Assembly: GCF_025766255.1 (NCBI RefSeq)
Contig: NW_026516669.1
Coordinates: 186,001-250,000, forward strand
Reading direction: 5' to 3'
Length of the DNA: 64,000 nt
Source of the DNA: Zychaea mexicana
Taxonomy: Eukaryota; Mucoromycota; Mucoromycetes; Mucorales; Lichtheimiaceae
Shown: one piece after another, positions 25,595 to 35,739 of the stretch
Position numbering within the stretch: the stretch's first letter is position 1
How the letters are laid out: each line of letters begins with the position of its first letter
The notes under the pieces: model-generated
The model's input: only the letters and a program-made list of their open reading frames with translations
Told to the model about the DNA's origin: nothing
The model's database searches: none
Program-made: the position numbers and the translations under genes

Positions 25595-26228
25595 ATGGTT
25601 CAGGATTCTGTATTTTACGTGCGTGAGGTGGCTTTGGACGACTTGAAACACAACGTTTCTGCTCATGCCGTTATTAATGGCGCTTACCGTTCTGAAGGTA
25701 AATTCAAGCTGTCATGTCATTTCATCGAGGAGGAAAGAGTGGAAAAGTTTAAATCGCTCATGTCTGTTATTACTTTTCATAGGCGGCTGGACCACAGAAA
25801 AGGACCTAGTAAGTGGTGAACGAGTGACACTGCAAGACGTTGAAGACTTTGTTCGTACCAACGGCAAGCCAAACACCTTACTATATGCGTTTGATGCTAC
25901 CCCCGGTGACTCAGAGACAGTGGTTGGCACTGTGCAGATCCAAGCTATGCAAGGAGGACAAGAGGCTGAATTAGGGCTGTTTTCAGTCTCTCCAGCTTAT
26001 CAAAGTCGTGGTGTAGGTGGCCGGCTTGTACGGGCCGCTTTTGAACGGATGAAGGATTTGGGTTTTACAGTGGCAGTGATTCATGTGTTGGAAACCAGAG
26101 TAGAGCTGTTGACCTGGTACCGTAAACTCGGATTTGAAGAGACTGGTGAGAGAATACCCTTTGTCTGGCCGGAGATGCTCAAGGTCAAGGATGTTTGCTT
26201 TATTACCTTGAAGAAGAAGCTCGTATAA
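25595..26228 (+). CDS. GNAT-family N-acetyltransferase
   Basis: Two exons, 25595-25697 and 25783-26228, join in phase to 182 residues beginning MVQDSVFYVREV. The GNAT core is visible: strand ELGLFSVSPAYQ, then the acetyl-CoA pyrophosphate-binding motif QSRGVGGRLV (Q-x-x-G-x-G), and further on WYRKLGFEETGERIPF, the usual beta6-loop-beta7 region. Such enzymes move acetyl from acetyl-CoA to an amine; the substrate cannot be told from sequence. Length is normal for a single-domain GNAT. It lies downstream of the GT62 gene on the same strand with its own upstream region. Confidence 0.88.
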
Positions 26229-26884
26229 TCGCTTTTTTCTCTTTCCCGAATTTTTTATTTTTGCTTTTGCTTTGTATATTATGATCATGTTTATATTATT
26301 TTGCTTATCGAGATATAGAATAGAACGTAGAATACATAAAGTTAAGATGTATGTTCTATAATATGGATTAGTTTGGGATGTGCTCATTGTAAGAGCGTAA
26401 TGATCTTTCCTTGACGCTACTGATAGATCTGCAGTGCAAGATTATTATCAAGTACTCATTATTTTCACCAATTCTTTCGTACTATTTGCATGATTAGACT
26501 GCTCATCCAACCATGTGGTATTCACCTCGATATTACAGGCCGCGAATCAGTAGCTTTTCAAGGATACGCTCATGCAGGCATAAAACTATGAATATAGTGC
26601 TTCAGAAAAGCATCAAATACAAAAATCGAAATTCCTAATACCAATATATCTCTACATGCTTATATTCCAAACCCTCATCTAGCGAGCCTTCTATATTAAT
26701 TACGCACCTTTTCATTCCCGGTGTCTCGAATAGGTACTAATCCGGCTGCGGTGTCACGTTTTACTTGTCGCTCGAGTATCGCGTTACGGAATGTTACGGA
26801 TATTTGCTCTTTTTATTCATTTCATTTCAGGACATACATATAAATCAGGGTCAAACTTGAAACTAGCCATTCAAAGGTTTTTCT
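26229..26884. other. Gene-free AT-rich stretch
   Basis: The 3' flank of the acetyltransferase gene, followed by AT-rich sequence without any ORF I can support. Confidence 0.4.
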
Positions 26885-27775
26885 TTGTTTAGAAAACTAT
26901 CAAATCAGTGCCGCAACTTCAGAAAGTGCCATCTACGTAGATGGTGTTATCTCTGTTGTTGTAAAGTGTACAACATGGATGCTCAAGAGCAATGGATATT
27001 TCACCTCCTTCCCTCTCTTCTTCCTTGCTGCATTCTTTTAAATAATCGGATACTAATGCAGCTGCCAATGTCCAACTCGAATATTGTCGAGCCCCTACAA
27101 GAGCCTGATCTATATTCAACTATTGTTTATTTTAGAGAAGTTGCACCCATCATCCTGCCCGCCATGCTTCAGACATGGGTGCCACGGTCGAGAGCTGTAA
27201 GCGGTTGTTGGACTTCTTCGGTGGCATCGTTGCACAAACTCAATGGTACGGTTATATTTGCGATTGTAATTACAGCCTCTACTTTGGGATACAAGGATAA
27301 AAGCTGGGCTTGCGTCAAATACAATAACTGGGAATTACTCCTATGCATTTTACGATTCATCCAATGATCTAGTCAGAACATCAGTCATAATTCATATTAA
27401 ATGATACAGAGTCAAGGTCGATGCTCCACACACTGATTTTTCCGGACTTTGGTCCACTCCTCCAAAGGCTTTGCTAGTTGTGGTGCCACGGACTTTGTGC
27501 TTACCATTCGAATATCCTACTATCTTGATGGCTACCACATATTTTCCACCAAAATTATTTATGAGAATTAGGCCAAGTACAGATCTACATGTATTGCTCG
27601 ACACTCATAGTATGTGTGTCAAGCATTATTGGTCGAGGTCTACAACATCCTTTCAACATGTGCCTTCCGCGGCATTGGTATGTCTTTCGACCTTGAGTAT
27701 GGTAAGTCAGAAATCGTCACCTATTTGTGCTTTACTGTATTTAAACGCATATGCAATGCTATGGTCATCTTAATG
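26885..27775 (+). pseudogene. Cluster of overlapping open fragments, possibly a decayed or heavily spliced gene
   Basis: Several plus-strand fragments with protein-like composition lie in different frames: a 48-residue stretch from 26898 (NYQISAATSE...), a 160-codon stop-free frame at 26885-27367, a fragment reading WDTRIKAG...NTITGNYSYAFYD near 27,285-27,400 directly after an AG acceptor, and a frame at 27,420-27,773 (DFSGLWSTPPKALL...). No intron set joins them cleanly, and no family is recognised. Either this is an unrecognised gene with several introns or it is the remnant of a gene or mobile element. Confidence 0.25.
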
Positions 27776-28204
27776 ATTTCTTGACGGTGTGAGGGAGGCC
27801 TTGATACCACGCCTTCTTATCATTCTATGGAGGCCATATTCAGCGAAATCTTGTGTGGGGAACGCATCGCAACAATGAAGGCAAGAGAATAGATCTATTA
27901 AACTTTTCATTAGCAAAGTTGTGCCCACGCAATGCGAGCGATATATAGCACATAGCTTGTCTTAATCAGAATTCCTTTGGAGAACTTTTTTTAATTCAAG
28001 TAAGGAAAGAAACATATTACAAAGTGACTGTGGTGATATATGCAAAAGCTAAGCTACGTTGAGATCATGTACATAAATTGTCCGTGTGGTGTGTGTCATG
28101 CAAACCTTTTTTAAACTCGCATTTTCTGATGATGGATGGTGGTACAAAGAAAGTGATGAGATAGGAAGATGGCTTCATGTACCAAGTAGATCAATGCATT
28201 GTTT

Positions 28205-29982
28205 TTATTCTTTTGAATGAGTGAAGTCCCACAATCGTGTTAAGATATCGGGCCCTAAAGAATACAGATCCACTACCACTTCGTCTTTGTTTATACACAA
28301 CCAATAAGTCAGTGATACGATTTTGAAAGCAAAAATACAAGTCAACCAGCTCTTTCTCCCAACTCTTCCCACTTAGAAAAGCGCTACTTACCGTTTTCAA
28401 TTTGAATCCCCATCCGTTCGGTCTTGAATCGATCAACAATATTCCGGACCTCAGCCAGTTTGTCACCTTCCAAACTACTGATTTTCCGTGCAAGCTCCAG
28501 CATATTTACATTCTTTCATGTACGAATCAATACAATAAGTATCTCTCTCTTCTCTCTCGTTACGCAATGCTTACTATCCCGCCGCACACACAAATCTCGT
28601 GTTTGGACAATGCACATACCTCTGGAATTCCCCACGCAGCCCGTAGTCTAGACGTCAGTGCCGAGCCATGAATCGCATGGACATGATTCAGGTCGCTCTC
28701 GGTATATACATCATCCACAATCCGTTGGTCGTCGTCGTCCTCCTTGACATTGTTTCCTCCTCCTCGATCAGGATCGTCACCATTGGTATCTGAAGAAGAC
28801 GAAGAGCGATGTCCTCGGTGTCCATTTTGCTTTTGACCTGCTTTCCGTCGTTTAATGGTTCGATCGTCGCCATCGTAACTTGAACCCGATGAATCTGAAC
28901 GTTGTTGTCTTGGCCCCTTCCGTGCACTTCCTGCACCTCCTGCTCCTGTTCCTGTTCCCGTCGCTAATTGATGTTGTTGATGATGCGAGGCCGGCCTGCG
29001 CGTGTCGTCACTTAGATCAGATAGATAGTTATTGTTGCTGTTATTATGCATGTCGTGCTCTGATGCTGCCTGTGGCGTCTTAATATTTTGGGTATAATCA
29101 TAAGGACTGTTGATAACGCCGTTCGGTGATGCGAATGAGTGTGGCTGGGGTGATGCTGAATAGGCGGATGAATAGCCGGCGGGTTGTTGCGTAAAATGTG
29201 GTGTCGAAGGTGATAATGATGCACCCGACATGGAATCAAGTTCTCTGGCGGTATTGGTGGTAGAAGTGTTAATAGAAGCTTTAGGAGATGCAGGTGGTTT
29301 TGTTGTCTTTCGTGCCTTTTCAGTCGAGTTACTTCGTCGCTTTTTGGCAGGCGGTAAAGGTGCTGGGTCACGGTTCAAAATATTGACTAGCTCCGTTGAA
29401 GGACTTTGGAACACCTGGGTGCGAGTATTTGTAATAAATAATTAAGCAATTTAATCATTATCGGAAACACATATCCACGCCCGGTATAATAAGAAAGTGC
29501 AGACGCTATTACTTACCAGTGTTTTAACGACGGAATACTGAGCTTGTCTGAAATTAAGGTCGAACGATAACAGCTCCGTGTTGGCAATATTATTGGCGAA
29601 ATACAACACGATCCGCATATCGAACTCGCCCCAGCCCTTTTCCTGTAAAAGATATGGCTCTTTGGTGACCACTAGAATGCACGGAGAAGACGTGTTCAAT
29701 CACCCTGTGAGTTAAAGATGGCAACGAGAAGATTCTATCACAAGCATCACCAGGCTAAAAGAAAAAGAACCTACCTCTTCGAGGATCTTTGAAAGTTGGA
29801 TGCAAAATGTATTCAACATGATCAAGCAATTCGGTAAGTCGTCCCTTTTTTTCCTTGCCACCATCCACTGCAACGAGTTTGATCTTCCAGTTACGCATCG
29901 GATGACCGTCCACCGTGTGAGCTCCGGCACCTTTCATGATGCTATTCTGACAAGTGATCTTGATATCTTGTGTAAGATCCAT
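28205..29982 (-). CDS. YEATS-domain protein (Taf14/AF9-type chromatin reader) with C-terminal ET/AHD domain
   Basis: Five exons (29982-29775, 29671-29517, 29414-28620, 28512-28392, 28284-28205) give 452 residues. The YEATS domain fills the first about 130 residues: NWKIKLVAVDG, the conserved HPTF, KGWGEFDMRIVLYF and LSFDLNF. The acyl-lysine pocket residues (His-Pro-Thr-Phe, and aromatics around GWGEF) are present. A long low-complexity linker rich in Ser, Thr, Asn, His and basic patches follows (about residues 150-350). The C-terminal helical domain (LTSRLRAAWGIPE to LGPDILTRLWDF) is the ANC1-homology/ET domain that binds partners in TFIID, TFIIF, SWI/SNF, INO80 and NuA3-type complexes. YEATS plus ET is shared by Taf14 and AF9/ENL; the long linker is more AF9-like than the compact yeast Taf14. 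It diverges from the ATRIP-like gene. Confidence 0.92.
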
Positions 29983-31030
29983 CTTTTTTATAGGAAAAAG
30001 AAGGGCACATGTTGTTGTTAGGAAGAAGAACAAAGAAAAGGAAACAAAGACATAGTAGCTGTATCCCTTTAACGACGGAAGGAAAGAATACGAACCATGC
30101 TGCTGTTGCTGATATTACTGGTGTTATATTTTTGGAAGGGGGTTATGCTGCTGTATATGTGAGTGCCCTGGGCTCTTTATTCTTTGCGACACAATCGACC
30201 TGACTGGAGTGAATTTGACAATCCTATAACAATGTGGGGGAAGGGAACAAAAAAAAGGAGGGAAAAAAATAATAATGAGAAAAGAGTGAGCTACTCGATT
30301 ACGCGGTTCTCCATGGGTAGTTGCAACAATGCAAAGGGAGACGACAGAGACTGATTTTTGATTCTTTACCTGGAAAGTGTATGAGTGTAGAGTATATGTG
30401 CGGGCGGTGGGGAAGGCAAAAGAAGAAGTTCTGGTCTCGAAACTCTCGCTCTCGCTCTCTCTCTTTCTCTCTCTCTCTTTCTCTTTCTCTGTCTGTCTGC
30501 CAGAGCTTCGGCTAAATTTATCACCCATTGAAGCGCTCATCCAATGAGATCCCGTCTAACTCGGATGGTGTCCGAGCGTGTTTTTGGAGACCAAAACAAC
30601 AACCATTAGAATCATAGTATGTCCATCCGGAATGATAGGTGACTATGCATCCTTCTTTACTGGATGAGCTTTAATAAGCAGCACTATTTATTTGGTATCT
30701 TTGTGAGCATGCTATGGTCATTTAATAATATACACCAAACCACCATTCAGGGTCGGTTTTCCTGTTTCTTCATGAACTCTCTGGATCGAATCACCACACA
30801 AAAAAAAATGCCAACCAGTGTGCACATCAAACCAGATTTAATGATATCATGGTGTGGTTGCAGAACGTGTAGCAACTACAATATTCTCATGAGAAGCGGA
30901 AAAGTCGAAAAAACGCGTTTCATCGTCGTGACAGGCGAACGTCAAAATTCGCGATTTCCCAAGACGCGTGATTTCTGTCTCCCTCTTTCTTTACTTGTGC
31001 AACCACTCAAGAAGTCTAATTCTCTACAGA
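29983..31030. promoter_or_regulatory. Divergent intergenic region between the YEATS and ATRIP-like genes
   Basis: About 1 kb between two start codons on opposite strands, containing both promoters and a pyrimidine microsatellite. ORFs here are low-complexity or short and are not called. Confidence 0.4.
30443..30497. repeat. (CT)n-rich microsatellite
   Basis: An imperfect CT/CTTT tract of about 55 bases in the divergent promoter region. Such tracts are common in promoters of these genomes and vary in length. Confidence 0.8.
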
Positions 31031-34000
31031 ATGGACGACGATTTTGACGATGACCAGTGGCTAACAAGCGATGCTTTGGACGCCATCGACGAGCAGTTAA
31101 CCCAATTTGCCAACACACAACAAGTACCTCAACCTATAATTATTAGGAATCCATCACGATCGTCTGATTTCCCGACACCAGCACCATTAACCGCAGCATC
31201 CCCAGTCAGCAGCAGACCAGCTATTCTAGTGGATCACAGCAATAACATTCAAAGTCACGGATTGAGCAGCACATATGGTAACCGTCAGCAACAACAACAA
31301 CAGCGCCAGCAGTATGACGAAGTAAGTACACAACGACCATGACCATGACCATGACATAAAAATCAAAGAGTTCTCTTCCCTTATCTTACTTGCCTGGTAC
31401 AGACAGAAGCCCTCATTGATAACCTGAGGTTCGCCGAAGAACGGCTACAATTGAAGCTGGCACAAGAAGTGAATGCACGAGAAAACATGCATAACGAACT
31501 AGAGCTTTTGCGGTCCGAGATGCGGTCTAGGGATGATAGGCTAGTGGGTCTACAGTTTGAATTGGAATCCTTGAGAAAGGTGGCAAGATCTGAGCCCGAA
31601 GCTGTCAACATCAACAACCCTGAAGAAGCATCATCGATATCATCCTCCTCCACAACTAAAAGTAAATTAGTGCCCCCCCATTACTCAATGAATACACATT
31701 TGTGCTCTTGCTAAACACCCTGATAATTTGATCATGCTAGGAAATATCTTCCCAATTTTACCCGCTTTTTCAGATACAACGTACCGTAAAAAAAGTAGCG
31801 ATCCAACTTTACGATCACGATCAGCTACGCCTTCTCCCGGCCCCACAATGCTACAATGCGCTAAGCGAAGGCGTACGGCCGAAACAATGATCACCGATAA
31901 TGTGTCAGCAACAGCAGTGCAAACAACAACAAATAAACAAGAAAAATCAATAGCATCATCCCGATCATCACCACCGCCACCAGCGAACACTCAGCATAAT
32001 AAGGTATATAAATTACTGATTTCTCTTTTCTCTATTATTATGGAATAACTATCACCAGCAATCGTGGATGTATTAATTTGCTTACTCAAATACACATACA
32101 CATACTTACACTAGTTTCTGAGGTGTTTACTAGAGCATGAATACATCAAGTTGCAACAGGAGCAAGGAGGCCAAGTGGAACAATTTCCAAAGAAAATGTC
32201 ACCAATTCTTATGGATAATCTCTGTGCACGTTTTTCACAGAGTTTTAATCCCAAGAAATACTGCAATCACAAGCTCTCGATGCTGGCAACCGACGTGTCC
32301 GATTGCATAATTCGATCTAAAGATCTATCTATCAGCATAACCATAGAGCAACTGATGAGCATTCTTGGTCACATCTTTGCAACATGTGTGAAGGAACGCT
32401 TGGTAAGGATGCAAATTATATGTGCATAATGTGTTTTTGTTGGTTGACGGTTCTGTTCTATATACACTCTTTATATAGTTTGATGTACTGGGCCAAACCT
32501 TGCAGACGTTTTGCCTGCTCACCTCATGCTACCAAGATGCAATTAATTATCTTATTCGAGATTTTAAACGCGGTAAGCACATGTTCTTTTTCAAAGAATA
32601 TTGAGAAGATGTAAGATAAAACACTCGCGCACAGGGAAAAAGAATAAGAGAAATCGATATATAATGAGGTCTCCGTCAATACTTGAAGGAGAAACTGTAT
32701 TCATTAACGTACATGGTTTTTATAATACTTTTCATCATCTCAGCCGAAGATGAATCCATTTTGTGGAATTTCATCAAGTGCTTCTCTCTCTACGATATAC
32801 TGCTGGCGGAAGAAGACCCGCATCTACGACCCGATATAGGAGACAAAAACGTTTGGTCAATGGAGGCAAAAGATATACATGCCTATTGCGTGAAAAACAA
32901 CATCACGCCAGTACAAATGGATATCCTGATCTCGTACCAAGCGTCCATAGAGACAAGCTATACTTCTATATCAAATATTCTTGATGTGTTTGTTCGGATT
33001 GTTTCCGACGATGTTACCATTGCTCAAAGGTAAAAAGAAAAGAACACTGTAATTTTCCATCCGCATGTTAAACGAAAGAGAGAGAGAGAGAAAGCAAGCT
33101 TATAATTATCTTCTATCGATCTTTAACATGGATAGTCTTCACGCTTTATTAAAGCAGTCTTCATTCGTGAGGTTGCTGTCAGCAAGGGCGCCGTTTAACA
33201 TCATCACCAAGGTCTTGGACCTCTTGACGCTGCTGGCTGCTTGTGGTAAGTCACAACCCTTATATATTGCTTGCCCTCGTTGTTTCGCTGACTAGGCTGT
33301 GTATACATACATGTGTATATCTTCTAGACGATGTCACACTGTTCATGTATAGAGTTGAAATGGAACAATCGAGAACAGCGACAACAGTCTCCATGCTCAG
33401 TAGCTTGATAACAACGCCTGAAACATCACAAGATCCGCATAATATAGATGATGTAAGTACTCGCGCTTTACTTTTCGTCTTTTGGTTGAGATGAAGCAAC
33501 CTATTGTTTTAAAAAGGTAGTATAATTGGCTATTAATCTACGAAATATTAGTGGTTTACTCTTCGAGCAAGTGCCGTTTGCATCCTGGATTCACTAATTA
33601 ATGCACCCAAATCGATGCCAGAGACTTTTATACAACGGGCGTGTGTTGAGGTATTGAAATGCAAATCTATGCCTGCTTTCCTCATCATGATTTTAGTATT
33701 AACACTTTGCTGTTAAAACAAACATTTGCTGTTCGTGTGTAGCTGTTTACGCCGTTGCAACAACTGATCTACAATGAGTGTGCTCGCTTAGAAATAAGCA
33801 GTGACCCGCCATGTCCCGCGGTTCGGTTTGAAGAAAGGTAAAGCAAATAAAACATTTTCCCTAGTGTCGGGAGCTCTGGTGACAAAGCAAGGGAAAACGA
33901 TTTATGTACTTTGCGTGCTAAGACGATACTCGATTAGCGAACGACTTATCATTTTGAGCGCGGACCTATTATACCCTGTACTGAAGCATTATGAAGCAAC

Positions 34001-34256
34001 ACAACGTCTCGATCCTGATCAATACTACCTTACCAGACAGCGGATGAAGTTTGCAGAAACCCGCATTGCAAGTGTGTGGGGCTCCAAGCATCCTGGTAAC
34101 TGAGAGCTTTTAGTAGTATTACTCGTCATCAGTTGGCTAAATATACTTATATGGACGTTAGCCAAAAGCAAAATCACCGACATTACCGAAATCCTAAAAA
34201 CCATGCACAGCGCTATTCAAGTCGGAAGTGACAATAACACCACTGGCACAAAATAG
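31031..34256 (+). CDS. ATRIP/Rad26-like DNA-damage checkpoint protein (partner of the ATR kinase)
   Basis: About 12 exons (31031-31321, 31403-31661, 31774-32003, 32136-32402, 32479-32572, 32744-33029, 33136-33245, 33328-33452, 33552-33650, then three more to a TAG at 34254-34256) give about 710 residues. The N-terminus is acidic with aromatic residues (DDDFDDDQWLTSDALD), as in the RPA-binding motif of ATRIP. A Gln-rich stretch follows, then a strong coiled coil of about 60 residues (EALIDNLRFAEERLQLKLAQ...), a basic/Ser-rich linker (KRRRTAE), and an alpha-helical C-terminal half without motifs. This order matches ATRIP, Rad26, Lcd1 and UvsD, which bring ATR to RPA-coated single-stranded DNA. 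The family diverges quickly, so the call rests on architecture and the N-terminal motif. Another nuclear coiled-coil protein remains possible. Confidence 0.6.
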
Positions 34257-34626
34257 ACCTCATCAGTTGCACGCTGTAAAACACGTTTGCCTTACTTAAA
34301 AATTAATACACATCACTATTTATACTGCCCGTATGCTTACTAACCGACACCTTTATTTTAATCGCCTTCACGCTTTTTACCAGACAACAAAATACATGCT
34401 CTAGCACCACACGTTTTACATATAGCTTTTTTCAATCCTCCCATCCTCTCTGTCTTATACATTGCACCAGCCCACACCATAACTATAGAACCAGCTTGTA
34501 CATAAAAAATGATTTAATGCGATATACAACATTGTTTCTGCCTTTAAGCTATGATTTAAAAATTACATATGGAGTGGTAGTATATGGCACTAATAATGCT
34601 GCATACTGTCTCAGCGCTTGGTGCTA
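34257..34626. other. Convergent 3' flanks of the ATRIP-like and Bap31 genes
   Basis: 370 bases between two stop codons on opposite strands. AT-rich, with no ORF or structure that stands out. Confidence 0.4.
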
Positions 34627-35739
34627 TTAATCCACGTGTCTCTTTTTGAGAATATCGGATGGCTTTTCTTTTGGTGTTGATATCTTTGGCTTTGTCTCAC
34701 TGCTCTCGTTGACTCGTTCTGGAACACGACTCTATAATACAAGAGGAAAAGGAAATTGCTCGTGTCAAGAGAAGGATAGAGAGCGACACTACCGATTGTT
34801 CCCGTGTCCTATAAAACTCCACTTACCACCGTGTCTTCAAGTTGCTGTCGCTCTTCCTGTAATGCTACTAGTTCCACTGTCATGTTATATGTGTGGCGAA
34901 TGATCCTATCATAATTGAAGAAAGGTAATTAGCTTTAACAATACTCACCAGCCATTTTACTCCTTTCGTTATACCATTCACTACAGATTACTTACAGAGT
35001 CAAGAACAAGGTTGATCCTGTCAAGTACATGTTTCGTTGTGCGTAAAACTTTCTGGCGGAGTAGCTGGAATCGGTCCGTGCGTCATGCATTGCTTGAGCT
35101 CCCGCTAAGCTATTCACATTTTCCTCATTGCCCATCTGCAGCAACGTAGCATCGATCGTTTTCAATCTGTTGACAGAATCTATAAAGCATACAGAAATTT
35201 TCTGTGTCAAATGCATATCATCCCACAGCCACTATGGATTACTCACCGATAAACAGGACCAAGATGAACCTAATTTATTTGCGACAGCAAGAATAAACCC
35301 GGTCATAAATGAGTTTGGGGATGATATTGCTCAATTTCGACCATCTGATGGAAAAATCAAAGCATTGCTACTACTTACGCGAACACAATTTTAAGTGTAT
35401 ATTTAACGTGGCCCATCTAGAATATATTGATTCACTGTTAGAAAAACCTCTCTATATTGTGCTCTTCTAAAAATGATTGTTTCCTGCTACTTACGATAGG
35501 TGATCGTGAAATGAATCGAAATAGTTGTTTTCTCCATTCTGTTGGCAGTGGAAGCATCAACAGGAAGAAGTAGAGAATCTTATCATTGTATTTCAGTATA
35601 TCGGTTAACAATTGAAGTACTGTAGCATACTCTGCACATAACCAATTTGCCCAGATCACTTCGCGTCAAATAGGCATACGTAAATATTTTATACCTCAAG
35701 TAAAAGTATCAGGAATACTATAGTATAGTAGAGTGTCAT
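34627..35739 (-). CDS. Bap31/Yet-family endoplasmic-reticulum membrane protein
   Basis: Seven short exons (35739-35695, 35578-35495, 35416-35379, 35269-35247, 35179-34996, 34905-34827, 34731-34627) join in phase to 185 residues. Membrane segments are at about residues 3-24 (start MTLYYTIVFLILLL), 45-66 (KIVFAFILVLFI) and 108-125. Family landmarks are PLPTEWRK after the first segment and ARKFYAQRNMYLTGSTLFLTL at the third; in Bap31 this is the FRAQRNLYI-GF block. A short coiled coil (LQEERQQLED) and a Lys-rich C-terminus (KKRHVD) follow. Bap31/Yet proteins act in the ER as export or quality-control adaptors for membrane proteins. The C-terminus lacks a classical dilysine KKxx end. Exon 4 is a 23-base microexon encoding part of a membrane segment. 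Confidence 0.9.

Noticed and set aside
26919..27119. Minus-strand fragment ending TIYVDGTF, resembling a MULE transposase motif
   Set aside because: The match is a few residues at the very end of a short frame without the rest of the domain; chance is likely.
31338..31356. Short tandem CATGAC units in an intron
   Set aside because: Only about three copies; too short to call a functional repeat.
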